Of a stretch of DNA of 39,722 nt, positions 8,627 to 17,469 are shown in pieces. The notes beneath the pieces were generated by a model. The model had not been told where the DNA came from. It ran no database searches and saw nothing but the letters and a program-made list of their open reading frames with translations. The position numbers were made by a program, and so were the translations under genes. Positions within the stretch are counted from its first letter, which is position 1. Every line of letters begins with the position of its first letter. The stretch is from NCBI GenBank assembly GCA_021323705.1, contig JAJPKL010000028.1, positions 1-39,722 on the forward strand, read 5' to 3'. The stretch comes from Nitrososphaerota archaeon (GTDB lineage: Archaea; Thermoproteota; Nitrososphaeria; Nitrososphaerales; Nitrosopumilaceae).

Positions 8627-9135
8627 TATTTCACCAGAGATTCATGTCTGTAGCCCTTGATTGCTTTGGATCCTTTCAGGTCTGTTAATTCTATAATAAA
8701 GGCAAAGCCAGTAACTGTGCCCCCCAACTTTTCAACCAGCTTTGCTGCAGCTTTTGCAGTACCTCCAGTTGCAAGCAGATCGTCGCATATGAAAACTCTC
8801 TCTCCTTTTGTTATTGCGTTACTTTGAATCTCCATTGTTGCAGTCCCGTATTCTATGTTATACGTTAGTTTGTGTGTGGAGCCAGGCAACTTGCCTTGTT
8901 TTCTTATCATTACCATTCCTTTGTTATACTTGAGAGCCAACGCGCAGGCTAAAGGAAAGCCCCTTGATTCTATGCCCACAAAGACATCTACGTCGTTTGG
9001 GTGAATTCGCTTTGAAAACTCGTCTATTATAAGTGAAAGTGCGGATGGATCTCTTAAGAGCGGGCTAATGTCTCTAAATAAGATGCCTTTTTTTGGAAAG
9101 TCAGGTATCTCTGCAATTTTTTCTTTTAGGTTCAC
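8623..9135 (-). CDS. apt: Adenine phosphoribosyltransferase
   Basis: A 170-aa APRT converting adenine and PRPP to AMP. The PRPP-binding signature [17 protein letters not shown] is present (about 113-129), as are [14 protein letters not shown] near the N-terminus and [17 protein letters not shown], which is diagnostic of APRT. Length is normal for the bacterial/archaeal enzyme. It overlaps mtnP downstream by 4 bases, forming a two-gene methylthioadenosine salvage operon read leftward. The promoter should lie in 9136-9180, which is AT-rich. Confidence 0.95.
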   Translation of the reverse strand: MNLKEKIAEIPDFPKKGILFRDISPLLRDPSALSLIIDEFSKRIHPNDVDVFVGIESRGFPLACALALKYNKGMVMIRKQGKLPGSTHKLTYNIEYGTATMEIQSNAITKGERVFICDDLLATGGTAKAAAKLVEKLGGTVTGFAFIIELTDLKGSKAIKGYRHESLVKY

Positions 9136-9185
9136 AAATGCTTCACAATCTGTGGATGTAAAAAATATTTCTCAATGTAGAGTAT

Positions 9186-11342
9186 TTACTGAATTGTTAT
9201 GGGTGTAGTCAGTTTGCCTGCTATGCTTGATACTTGGATTGTATATGTTCCTGCTCCAAAGGACTTGGGGATAAACCATTCCGTGCTATAATCTCCACGG
9301 TTTGTTGATTCTATGTGTAATGTCTGAAGTGGCGTGGGGCCTGAACCAAGTATGTTTATAACTACTCCTACTGATTGGCCTACACCGCTTCCGGAAATTT
9401 GAACAATGTCTCCAGTGCTGTAGGTAGGCGGGCTCTTGTCAAGCTGCACTGTCATTGTAGACTCTGACTTTACAACGATTGGCAAACTCTTGTGGTTTAT
9501 GCCGCTTGTTGCATCCATCTTCCAAGTTCCAGCCACTCCGTCATCTGGAATTCTAAAGTCAAATGCTGAAAATCTTCCATCCTTATCTACAAAGGTCTGT
9601 TCTGACTTGACCTGTAAGCCGTTTGGATCTGTCAAGCTCATCTGTATGATGCAGTTTTGGTTGGCAGTTCCAAAGATTAGTATTCCATCTCCTGGATAGT
9701 ATGTGTCTTTGACAGTTCTAAGGCCTATCTGTCCGCAACCTGTTTGAAGGCCTACTGCAAAGCTTTTCTCTACCTTGTCATTGCCTCTGATGATTGCAAG
9801 AGTATAGATTCCAGGGGTATATGATGTCAAGTTGAACGAATATGAGGAAAAGCCGTCTTGCCCAAGCAATACTGTGTCTGAGAACTTTTCTTTATCTGAT
9901 GGATCGATAACTACCAAATTCAATGTAGAACCAGGTGTGCCAGAGATGCTGACCTGAGGCCTGTCGGTGACCTGATAATTCAATTTGTCCAAATTGACCG
10001 ATAACAATGGAGGAGGAGTTACGCCTATTCCCATGTTGAGATTGATTATATCATTTCCCTGCGAAGCTGTTATGGTATAATAAGTTCCAACAGTGGCTGC
10101 ATTATTAACCTTGTATGTTGTTGAAAATTTTCCTTCTGAGGTGACATTGATATCTTTAGCATAGACTTGGCTTCCAGTTTGATCTGTTATTGATACGGAT
10201 ACTGGTTGGTCAGATATGGATGTCCCATTTATTATCACCGTGTCTCCTGGGTTGTACTGCTTCTGCGATGTCTCTATTGAAAATTTGTGAGCGGTAGTTA
10301 CTGTATATTGTTTGGAAACATGGTCATTTCCGTCAGACACTGATACTGTATACTTGCCAAATGGCGTGTCGTTTGGAATTGTTTGTGAGACTTGATAGTT
10401 TCCGTTTTTATCAGCGGTAGCGGTAAAGGTGGTGATACTTGTTCCATTTGAGTCTAAAATGGAGACAGCTACTGTACTGCCAGCATCTGCAGTTCCACTT
10501 ATCTTGCCAGTCTCGCCAGGATGCAAAACAGGATCAACATTTACAGTTAATGATTTTGTAAGTTGGGTGGTACCACGAGGAGGCGGAGCTGGTTGTAGAG
10601 TGGTAGTAAACGACTTCTGATTGTTTGCTTGGTCTTTTAGAACAAAGTTTACACTTCCAGGTTGTTGAGATTTTGGAACTGTGGCCGTTACGACAAAGTT
10701 TCCACCGCTATCTGATGAAAAAGAATAGATCTTTTGACTTCCCAAATACAAGTCAAGAGGGGTCGATGATCTAAAACTTTGTCCTACTACACGTATATCA
10801 AAACCGGGACTTGGGGTGGAAGGAACGATTCTGAAAGTTGACGTATCTAATATTCCACCCAGAAGCGTAGGCTGTTCACTGGTGTTGGTTTTCGTGTTTC
10901 CGTTTCCAGGATTGTTGCCATTATTTGGAGGTGGCTGTACTACGGCCCCAATCTCGCCATTGCCCAATTGGTTATTGTTTGCATCAGATGCACTCCATAC
11001 AAGATCTGGAGTTGGATTGTCAGTACTGATGGAAAATGTAGTCGAGTCTCCCGGCTTGACTGGATTTGATGCAAAAAATGTTATTGTTGTAGGAGATGTC
11101 TTCTTTCCTATCCAGCCGTTTTGAAGCGTAAATGATTTAAAATTTCCATTTTTTATCTCAAGCGAAAAAGATGCAATGTCTGAAGTGCTTGAGGGGCTGT
11201 TAGCAATTTGAAGCAAAGTCTTGCCAGCTGTATTTGTTGAAGTAACTGAGGTTTGACCGGGCAAGGCCTCAGCTATGGGTATCAAGGTAGTCAGTGTACC
11301 ACTAATGATTAATGCCAGAATAATACTGGATTTTAATAACAC
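9186..11342 (-). CDS. Large secreted Ig-like repeat protein
   Basis: A 718-aa protein with a signal peptide (about residues 1-26, hydrophobic and ending in AEA-L). After an N-terminal beta domain comes a Pro/Asn/Gly linker (about 137-155). The rest is a string of Ig-like or big-Ig beta domains of about 85-95 residues, each with the pattern 'Y.PGDTV.I.GT' and 'G.F..T' (for example near FSIETSQKQYNPGDTVIING). No membrane anchor or catalytic motif is seen. It is probably an exported cell-surface or envelope protein, possibly binding other surface layers. A T-rich coding strand is expected on this strand. Repeat number was not computed exactly. Confidence 0.85.
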   Translation of the reverse strand: MLLKSSIILALIISGTLTTLIPIAEALPGQTSVTSTNTAGKTLLQIANSPSSTSDIASFSLEIKNGNFKSFTLQNGWIGKKTSPTTITFFASNPVKPGDSTTFSISTDNPTPDLVWSASDANNNQLGNGEIGAVVQPPPNNGNNPGNGNTKTNTSEQPTLLGGILDTSTFRIVPSTPSPGFDIRVVGQSFRSSTPLDLYLGSQKIYSFSSDSGGNFVVTATVPKSQQPGSVNFVLKDQANNQKSFTTTLQPAPPPRGTTQLTKSLTVNVDPVLHPGETGKISGTADAGSTVAVSILDSNGTSITTFTATADKNGNYQVSQTIPNDTPFGKYTVSVSDGNDHVSKQYTVTTAHKFSIETSQKQYNPGDTVIINGTSISDQPVSVSITDQTGSQVYAKDINVTSEGKFSTTYKVNNAATVGTYYTITASQGNDIINLNMGIGVTPPPLLSVNLDKLNYQVTDRPQVSISGTPGSTLNLVVIDPSDKEKFSDTVLLGQDGFSSYSFNLTSYTPGIYTLAIIRGNDKVEKSFAVGLQTGCGQIGLRTVKDTYYPGDGILIFGTANQNCIIQMSLTDPNGLQVKSEQTFVDKDGRFSAFDFRIPDDGVAGTWKMDATSGINHKSLPIVVKSESTMTVQLDKSPPTYSTGDIVQISGSGVGQSVGVVINILGSGPTPLQTLHIESTNRGDYSTEWFIPKSFGAGTYTIQVSSIAGKLTTPITIQ

Positions 11343-11445
11343 TATATTCAGAGTCTAGTCGTCTCTCAATTAAATCTTAATGATAAATCATCCATTTGGT
11401 GTATGTATCAAACATAATTGAGAAGAGCAAAGATTAGATGATCTC

Positions 11446-13527
11446 TTACCGTGAATAGGGAAGGGTTGTTTGTGAGACAAGATTTTGGTTTTGCCTTATG
11501 CGCTCTGCTATCAGCCTGTATATCGACCTGAACTGGTCTTTTGTTTTATCTGTCAAAAAGTCAGTTTCATTTATGGCTATCTTCTCGCAGATGTACCTGC
11601 ATATCTCCTCTCTGTCAAATTTCTCCCATCCTAGGTGCTGGTTTTCTTTCCAGATTTCATTTAGGTTGTCTATTGTGCTTCTTTTTCCCTTTGCCATAAC
11701 AGCTTCTTTTGTCAACGCCTTGTACCCTTCTTTTCTAAGCTTTACTTCGTATGTCTGATTTACTGCATACAGATAATCCTCATCTACTATGAAATCTTCC
11801 AAGAATTGCTTGGTCTGACCTCCAAGCTCAAATGATATCATTTGGACCTTTTTGAATTGATTTGCCTCAAGCTGACTGGCAATCTGGCCTGACTCTTCTG
11901 TATTGTCCAACAAAACAAACGTATCATACCCATGATTCCTGTAAAATGTGGCCAAGGCCATGACAGAGTTTTTGCTGTAAGCCGGTACTACATTGAGCGG
12001 ATTCATGGATAGGTTTGGATCTTTTAGGAATTTGTCAAATGCATTAAGATACATGCAGTCAGACATTGTTTCAACAATGATTACGGGTCTAGAGTTGAAT
12101 CCTATCTGCCTGTCAACAATTGATTCCACAAGTCCTCTTGAAAGACCGTACAGGATGGGAATCAGTGTCTGGTCGTCTGCATTCCAATAGTCGTAGTAAA
12201 TGTGGCTGAGATGTTTTCTCTTGTCAAGCTCAACAACCAAGAGGTTTCCTGGAGTATAATCAAATATCATAAATGGCGAGTGTGTAGCATACAGTATCTG
12301 GTTAGATCCTGCTAGACCTTTGAGCAGATCAGATATTCCTCTCTGCTGTGCGGGGTGAAGGTTTCTTGCAGGCTCGTCAAGCAACAATATTGCTTCTTTT
12401 AGCTCTGCCTTCTGAGTCTCTGCTGCAAAGTTTACTATGAAAGAAAATGTCCACTTGAATCCTTCTGCCCTTCTGTTCAAAAGGCCTGTGTTGGTGACAG
12501 TACCGTCCTTGTGAACATCAGATATTACGACACTCAAGATATTTCCTGGATTCCACCTCAGCTCTACATGAATTGGGTCTCCCTTCCATGCTGGGTTTAA
12601 CCTATCGCTGAGTTTTCTGCTTGCAGTGTGGAGCAGTTTGATGAGCCTTGATGGGCTATTTTGTGCTTCTTCTAGCTTTTGTGCATCCAGGTCTGCTAGA
12701 TAAAACAAGTTCATTACGGTCTCTGCTTTGTCAAACTCTTCGATATACTCCAGACCTTTTGGTCTGATTCCTCTTGTCTCTCTCAAAAACTCTTCAAGGT
12801 CAATGTTTCCAAGTATCTTTTTGTAATCGGAAAAATAGACAAACCTTGGGTGCAGTTTGTCCTCAATAAAGTTCTCAAGAGCAGACCTCTCGGTTGTGCC
12901 AATTAACATGTTATCAAATATGTAATCGAGGTCTTGGTAGATTTTTTTCCAATCCGATATTATGCGCGGGTCTTCTGATGCAAGCAAGTAAATGCTGTTG
13001 TTGAATTCTGCCATGGTATTCATAAAAACATCCCTTGTCCTAGGCGGAGGCGCCGTTAGAAATTTGGTATCAAGGCGTATTCTTATGGAGTTTGGCATGG
13101 AATTGACAAAGTCTTGTATCCTCTCGACAAAGTTTTCCCAAGAATTGAGCCTCTTGCTTGCCTCCCCGCTTATCTTGATATCTCCAAAGTCATACTGAAC
13201 ACGTGGGTTCGTGTTTGTTCTGTAAATCTTGAGGCGCCTTATATCTTGCAGGTTTGGAAATTTTTCTCTGATTAGACCAACTTCGTTTTCATTTAGTTCA
13301 AAATCTCCTTCTGCTAGCTTTATTTCTGACTTTAACTCCTCTGTCATCTCATCGCATAAATCAAGCTCTGAAACTTTTTGATCTTTGTTTAGAAGAGTAA
13401 GAGCTTCAAGTATTGTTGTCTTGCCGCTCTCATTTCTTCCCACAAATGCAGCCAAGTCTCCAACTTTGATCTCCCCAGAATCATGAATACAACGATAAGC
13501 TCTAACTCTAAACTTCCTAAGCCGCAT
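11446..13527 (-). CDS. OLD-like AAA ATPase with C-terminal Toprim-like domain
   Basis: A 693-aa protein. Walker A is GRNESGKTT (30-38) and Walker B is EAILLLDEPARNLHP, with ILYATHSPFM after it, the usual ABC-type ATPase order for OLD/RecF-like proteins. The last third resembles Toprim: IIVETMSDCMYLNAF, then FVLLDNTEESGQ. The usual DxD of Toprim appears as DNT, so nuclease activity is uncertain. OLD proteins act as nucleases in phage defence or DNA repair. It stands alone in a core-looking region, with no GajB-like helicase beside it. Confidence 0.8.
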   Translation of the reverse strand: MRLRKFRVRAYRCIHDSGEIKVGDLAAFVGRNESGKTTILEALTLLNKDQKVSELDLCDEMTEELKSEIKLAEGDFELNENEVGLIREKFPNLQDIRRLKIYRTNTNPRVQYDFGDIKISGEASKRLNSWENFVERIQDFVNSMPNSIRIRLDTKFLTAPPPRTRDVFMNTMAEFNNSIYLLASEDPRIISDWKKIYQDLDYIFDNMLIGTTERSALENFIEDKLHPRFVYFSDYKKILGNIDLEEFLRETRGIRPKGLEYIEEFDKAETVMNLFYLADLDAQKLEEAQNSPSRLIKLLHTASRKLSDRLNPAWKGDPIHVELRWNPGNILSVVISDVHKDGTVTNTGLLNRRAEGFKWTFSFIVNFAAETQKAELKEAILLLDEPARNLHPAQQRGISDLLKGLAGSNQILYATHSPFMIFDYTPGNLLVVELDKRKHLSHIYYDYWNADDQTLIPILYGLSRGLVESIVDRQIGFNSRPVIIVETMSDCMYLNAFDKFLKDPNLSMNPLNVVPAYSKNSVMALATFYRNHGYDTFVLLDNTEESGQIASQLEANQFKKVQMISFELGGQTKQFLEDFIVDEDYLYAVNQTYEVKLRKEGYKALTKEAVMAKGKRSTIDNLNEIWKENQHLGWEKFDREEICRYICEKIAINETDFLTDKTKDQFRSIYRLIAERIRQNQNLVSQTTLPYSR

Positions 13528-13635
13528 CTAGCGCTATTGCCCTAGTCTATGATTTAACTTATTCGTCAAAATTGTCATGAATCATCAGACTCCGACCAAA
13601 TAGATATAAGGGAATTCAAGTGGTTAGATTACGAA

Positions 13636-14118
13636 ATGTGTGCAAAGAAAATTGCTTATGTTGTTTTTGTGTTTCCTGTGGTAATATCAATAATACTTGG
13701 TGGATATGTTTTATCTGATGTTTTGGCACAACCAGGACGGGTGCTAAACTTTTCACAAGGATTCAATTTCGCATCTGAACCAAGTCAAGTAGGAAGCAAA
13801 GACATCAGAATAGTGAACCTGAACAGCTCATATCCTGTATCCGTACCGCTCAGCTTTACTGTCAGGGTAAACAACACCTCTTTTGACTGCGGTGACCTGT
13901 ACATGACAATTTATAACGCAAATACCGAACCCAAGCAAGTCGTAGCTCAGAACGCCTACTTTAGCCAGTGTTTTGTACAAACCAACTCTACGCTTCCTAT
14001 GCATGAGGCATTCTCCCCAACCATAAACAGCACTGGAACTTATCAGATTGTAGCCGATATGAAGGACAAGTCGTACCAGAACGAGATAAACGTGACTGCC
14101 ACCTTTAGCGTCCAGTAA
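13636..14118 (+). CDS. Secreted hypothetical protein
   Basis: A 160-aa protein with an N-terminal hydrophobic segment (about 7-30) followed by VLAQPGR, a likely signal peptide. The mature part is beta-rich and contains four regularly placed cysteine or tyrosine positions (two visible Cys, in SFDCGDL and FSQCFV), which could form a disulphide. It has several N-x-S/T sites. No family recognised. A short AT-rich divergent promoter (13,528-13,635) separates it from the OLD-like gene. Confidence 0.65.
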   Translation: MCAKKIAYVVFVFPVVISIILGGYVLSDVLAQPGRVLNFSQGFNFASEPSQVGSKDIRIVNLNSSYPVSVPLSFTVRVNNTSFDCGDLYMTIYNANTEPKQVVAQNAYFSQCFVQTNSTLPMHEAFSPTINSTGTYQIVADMKDKSYQNEINVTATFSVQ

Positions 14119-14196
14119 ACGGAATTATATGTTATTATATTGCAATCGACGAACCATTGTTGAGGAAATAGCGCTTATTGTTATTGAGATATAGTT

Positions 14197-14802
14197 ATGG
14201 CTAAAAAAACAGAAAAACCAACTAAAACCGAGGAAAAGAAACCAAAGAAAGTCGAAGAGAAAAAGGTATCAAAGAAAGAAGAAAAGAAACCAAAGAAAGT
14301 CGAAGAGAAAAAGGTATCAAAGAAAGAAGAAAAGAAGAAAGCTGCAGGATCTAAGAAAAAACAAGCAGAACTTACTGAGGAAGAACTTGAAGAAATTGAT
14401 GAAAAAGAGATTGAAAATTTTGCGATTGAGGGGCTTGACATGGAAAAGCTCAAGACCACAGTGCTTGACTATGTTGCAAAACGTGGAGACGATGGAATGT
14501 TCCAAAGCGAACTGTGGAAGAAACTCAAACTCTCAAGCAGAGATGGCTCAAGGCTTGCTCTAAAACTTGAAAGACAGCATCTCATAAAAAGAGAAAAGAT
14601 TCTGCAGGACGGGAGGTGGACATACAAGCTCAAGATTGCCCATGTTCCTGTAAGTACCCAGTCGATAGGGTCTGCGCCATGCCTTATCTGTCCAGTAGAG
14701 CAAAAATGTACAGTAGAAGGCGAGGTAAGCCCCCGAACCTGTCCGCTAATTGAGCAATGGGTTTTAACTGAATTTGTAAATTCTAAAAAGGCAAAGAAAT
14801 GA
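14197..14802 (+). CDS. Candidate TFE-beta (RPC34/RPC39-like) with Lys-rich N-terminus
   Basis: A 201-aa protein. Residues 1-55 are Lys/Glu-rich and contain a perfect 16-residue tandem repeat. Residues about 80-145 form a winged helix (LDYVAKRGDDGMFQSELWKK and RDGSRLALKLERQHLIKRE). The C-terminus has C162, C165, C171 and C182, with spacing x2-x5-x10. I recall this same spacing from the iron-sulphur cluster of the RNA polymerase III subunit RPC39 and its archaeal relative TFE-beta, which helps open the promoter. The assignment is by pattern, not by search. The stop overlaps the rlmE start by 4 bases. Confidence 0.7.
   Translation: MAKKTEKPTKTEEKKPKKVEEKKVSKKEEKKPKKVEEKKVSKKEEKKKAAGSKKKQAELTEEELEEIDEKEIENFAIEGLDMEKLKTTVLDYVAKRGDDGMFQSELWKKLKLSSRDGSRLALKLERQHLIKREKILQDGRWTYKLKIAHVPVSTQSIGSAPCLICPVEQKCTVEGEVSPRTCPLIEQWVLTEFVNSKKAKK
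14233..14328 (+). repeat. Perfect 48-bp tandem repeat, two copies
   Basis: Bases 14,233-14,280 are identical to 14,281-14,328. The repeat lies in the N-terminal coding part of the candidate TFE-beta gene and adds 16 Lys/Glu-rich residues per copy (EKKPKKVEEKKVSKKE). The DNA identity is complete, including third codon positions, which suggests a recent duplication. Copy number may vary among strains. Confidence 0.95.
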
Positions 14803-15395
14803 AACTATTAGATGCAAGACGAGACCTGTACCGAAGACTGGCCCACCAGGAAGGATATAGGAGCAGGGCTGCATACAAGCTCAAAGAACTGAATACTTCA
14901 TACAGAATCATCGGCCCTGGGTTTTCTGTTCTGGACTTGGGCTGCTCGCCAGGGGGGTGGACTCAGGTGGCACTAGAACTTGTTGGAAACAGAGGCAAAG
15001 TAATGGGAGTAGACAAGTCATTTGTTGAAGAAATTCCAAACGCGAACATAATACGAGGAGACATTGAGGATGAATCTATTGTAGAATCCATTTTTGATTA
15101 CTTTGGAACAAAGGTAAATGCTGTGATATGTGACCTCTCTCCCCAGGTAACTGGTACATGGTCTGTAGATCATGGAAGGCAAATCTCCTTGAACTACTCG
15201 GCAAGTAAAATAATGGACCATGTTCTTGCACGAAAAGGAAATGCGCTGTTTAAGGTCTTTGATGGTGAATACTCAAATGAGTTCAGGGACTATCTAAAGA
15301 AAAAATTTGTCAAAGTGCAACTGAAAAAGCCAAAGGCAAGTCGAAAGACAAGCAGTGAACTATACCACATATGCTTGGGATATCTTGGAAACTAG
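14799..15395 (+). CDS. rlmE: RlmE/FtsJ-type rRNA 2'-O-methyltransferase
   Basis: A 198-aa SAM-dependent 2'-O-ribose methyltransferase, probably of 23S rRNA. The SAM motif is VLDLGCSPGGW (44-54). The catalytic K-D-K-E tetrad is visible: K27 in AAYKL, D112 in ICDLSP, K152 in LFKVFDG, E187 in SSELYH. Length is typical. The start codon overlaps the stop of the TFE-beta candidate (ATGA), so the two are co-translated, linking transcription and rRNA modification. It overlaps convergent trm1 by 4 bases. Confidence 0.95.
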   Translation: MKLLDARRDLYRRLAHQEGYRSRAAYKLKELNTSYRIIGPGFSVLDLGCSPGGWTQVALELVGNRGKVMGVDKSFVEEIPNANIIRGDIEDESIVESIFDYFGTKVNAVICDLSPQVTGTWSVDHGRQISLNYSASKIMDHVLARKGNALFKVFDGEYSNEFRDYLKKKFVKVQLKKPKASRKTSSELYHICLGYLGN

Positions 15396-16522
15396 ACTAG
15401 AGATAGAATCTCGTTTATGGGAGCATCAGTCTTAAAGGCAGCAGGATTAAGGCTGGTTGGAGTTGCCCTAAACCCTGCCTTCTGAATCTTTGTTATTGTC
15501 TTTGCAAGCGAGATGGGGGGACAGCGCTTCATGTGGGCAATTTCATCAATGGTATAATATGTGGGAGGCATCTCAACTTCTTCCCTGCATCTTTCCAAAA
15601 TTTTCTTACATGACTTGTCTACTTCAAACTCTTCTTCTTTTGCAATCATATTGTTTACAAAGTCCTTGTCGTATAGTCTGCCAATCCAGAGAGGTCCTGC
15701 AAGCTCTGCCTTTGATTTGCAAACTTGGCATTCCGGATTGTTCTCTTTTGTGGCATGTCTATTGCCGCAGTTTTTGCAGTCAAGGATGTATCCCATCTCT
15801 TCTCCGTCTCCTGTCCTGACAAGAACCTTGACGTATGTCTTGTAGTAATGCATGTTATTTTGTACAAACAAGGGAACTATCTTTACGTCAAGCCTTCCTG
15901 CAACTAGGTTGGTGCATCCAAGAATCAGCCTCAGTGCTATTTCATCTCCGTACTCTGCCCTCACTGGTACGCCATAGTACTTTCTCTTGCAGGCAGCAGG
16001 AAAGAGACCATGCAATACAGTAAGGTCGGTTGCAGTAGTGGAAAGAAGTCCTCCATGAAATGTGGCCCGAATTGCACAATCAAGATATCGTGATGGTGAC
16101 CCAAATGGATCGACGTCAACAATTGCGCCCCTCTGGTCTCTTTTGGAGTGCAAGCTGAGAAACCTGCACGCTTCATTTTCTGAAAAGATGCAGTTTGTGA
16201 CGTTATTTAATTTGGCAATTTTTTCTGCAATCTCGAGCGCTTTTGGGTTGACATCATTTACAAAAACTTTTTCTACCTCACGCAACTCGTTTGCAACTCT
16301 GACACTTCTTGCCCCAATGCCTGAAAGCGAGTCAAGAAACGTCTTTGGACCTTTAAAGTTTTGAATAAAGGTGGCATATGCTATTATTGAAAAATCCCTG
16401 TTTATCCTTGCTCTTGGATTGAAAAAAGCTGGCTCTTTTGGAGGAGCCTTGTCTATCAACGACTCTTGTGGTACTAGAAGCTTGGTAGTACCTTCCACTA
16501 TCTCGACAAGACTTGATTCCAA
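15392..16522 (-). CDS. trm1: tRNA (guanine-26,N2-N2) dimethyltransferase
   Basis: A 376-aa Trm1 enzyme that dimethylates G26 of tRNA. The N-terminus has FFNPRARINRDFS; the SAM-binding loop is LDSLSGIGARSVRVANE; the catalytic DVDPFGSPSRYLD motif is clear; and a zinc-ribbon region CKNCGNRHATKENNPECQVC follows. Length matches archaeal Trm1. Translation start ATG at 16,522 gives MESSLVEIVEG. The gene is convergent with rlmE. Confidence 0.95.
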   Translation of the reverse strand: MESSLVEIVEGTTKLLVPQESLIDKAPPKEPAFFNPRARINRDFSIIAYATFIQNFKGPKTFLDSLSGIGARSVRVANELREVEKVFVNDVNPKALEIAEKIAKLNNVTNCIFSENEACRFLSLHSKRDQRGAIVDVDPFGSPSRYLDCAIRATFHGGLLSTTATDLTVLHGLFPAACKRKYYGVPVRAEYGDEIALRLILGCTNLVAGRLDVKIVPLFVQNNMHYYKTYVKVLVRTGDGEEMGYILDCKNCGNRHATKENNPECQVCKSKAELAGPLWIGRLYDKDFVNNMIAKEEEFEVDKSCKKILERCREEVEMPPTYYTIDEIAHMKRCPPISLAKTITKIQKAGFRATPTSLNPAAFKTDAPINEILSLV

Positions 16523-16571
16523 CGGTAATGTGTAATTTACGTTGATTTAATAAATTGAAATGTAGGGACGG

Positions 16572-16718
16572 ATGGTTCAGATGTCTACATTTGAGTTTAT
16601 GAGAGCAGTAAAGAAGGGAGATGCCAAATCTAAGACTCTCTTGATAACTCCATTTGAAATACGAGCAAACGAATTTTCTCAAATGCTGCCAACAAGCAAG
16701 GTAGGATGGTTTTGTTGA
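16572..16718 (+). CDS. Small hypothetical protein, possibly frameshifted
   Basis: A 48-aa frame: it starts ATG at 16,572 with a helical, Lys-rich N-terminus and stops at 16,718 after GWFC. Codon choice looks coding. Directly beyond, the +1 frame continues as DGFVERPLLSTRLVSSVKEI to a stop at 16,789-16,791, which also reads like protein. Dropping one base in the GTAGGATGG region (about 16,701-16,709) would join both into one protein of roughly 72 aa. It could be a broken gene, a sequencing error, or coincidence. It is the only candidate gene in 16,523-16,839; the rest of that stretch is AT-rich promoter for rnhB. I do not recognise the protein. Confidence 0.45.
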   Translation: MVQMSTFEFMRAVKKGDAKSKTLLITPFEIRANEFSQMLPTSKVGWFC

Positions 16719-16839
16719 AAGACCGCTCTTGTCAACTAGGCTCGTCTCTTCTGTAAAAGAGATACTGGATTTATCATGCAATAAGCAGTAAAAAACAACC
16801 GCTAAATGATTTAATACATCTAGTGCAAGAACAACTCAA

Positions 16840-17469
16840 ATGCAAGTCTGCGGCGTTGATGATGCTGGGAGAGGGTCGGCAATCGGGCCGCTTGTAATAG
16901 CAGGAATAAGCATTGAGCGCAGAAAGATAAAACAACTCATGGCGCTTGGAGTAAAAGACTCTAAACAACTTACTCCTCGCACAAGAGAGAACTTGTATAA
17001 AAAAATATTAGAACTTGTTGACGATTACTATGTGGCCAAGATCTCGCCGCATATGATAGACAAGAGCGTTCAGAAAAACCAGCTAAACCAACTTGAAGGA
17101 AAGTACATGGCAAAGGTGATTGCCAACCTCAGACCAGACTCTGCATATGTGGACTCGTGCGATGTAAACCCTGCACGGTTTGGGTTGTTGATATCGAAAC
17201 TTGCACATCTAGACAAGGTGCACTCTAGCCATCATGCAGACAAGAGATTCCCCGTGGTCTCTGCAGCATCTATAATTGCCAAGATAAATAGAGACAGAGC
17301 CATTGCAAAGATACGAAAAGAATTTGATGTGGGAAGCGGCTATCCGTCAGACCCTAAGACGATGAACTTTATACGAAAAGCAATTGCCTCAAATGGCGTG
17401 CCGCCGAAATTTGTGCGAAAAAGCTGGAAACCTGTAAAGATATTGCTTGGCTCTGCACAATCAGCCTAG
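16840..17469 (+). CDS. rnhB: Ribonuclease HII
   Basis: A 209-aa RNase HII, which removes RNA from RNA-DNA hybrids and single ribonucleotides. The N-terminal motif is CGVDDAGRGSAIGP; most family members have DEAGRG, so the second acidic residue is Asp instead of Glu here. Other features are KDSKQLTPRTREN, AYVDSCD and the SHHADKRFPVVSAASIIAK segment, which holds the third acidic region. An AT-rich stretch with TTTAATA (about 16,810) suits a promoter. The 3' end overlaps the convergent fibrillarin gene by 9 bases. Confidence 0.95.
   Translation: MQVCGVDDAGRGSAIGPLVIAGISIERRKIKQLMALGVKDSKQLTPRTRENLYKKILELVDDYYVAKISPHMIDKSVQKNQLNQLEGKYMAKVIANLRPDSAYVDSCDVNPARFGLLISKLAHLDKVHSSHHADKRFPVVSAASIIAKINRDRAIAKIRKEFDVGSGYPSDPKTMNFIRKAIASNGVPPKFVRKSWKPVKILLGSAQSA

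Noticed and set aside
10816-11124. 102-aa plus-strand frame in the Ig-repeat gene
   Set aside because: Antisense to the secreted protein, with a Pro/Gly composition derived from its linker.
14181-14459. 92-aa Ser/Phe-rich frame on the minus strand
   Set aside because: It is the complement of the Lys/Glu-rich repeat in the candidate TFE-beta gene; low complexity in an antisense frame.
15490-16364. Several plus-strand frames of 60-109 aa across trm1
   Set aside because: They lie antisense to a well-supported Trm1 gene and show no domain or start signal.
16353-16781. 142-aa minus-strand frame before trm1
   Set aside because: It overlaps the trm1 5' end out of frame and the rnhB side gap; Ser/Cys-rich composition looks random.
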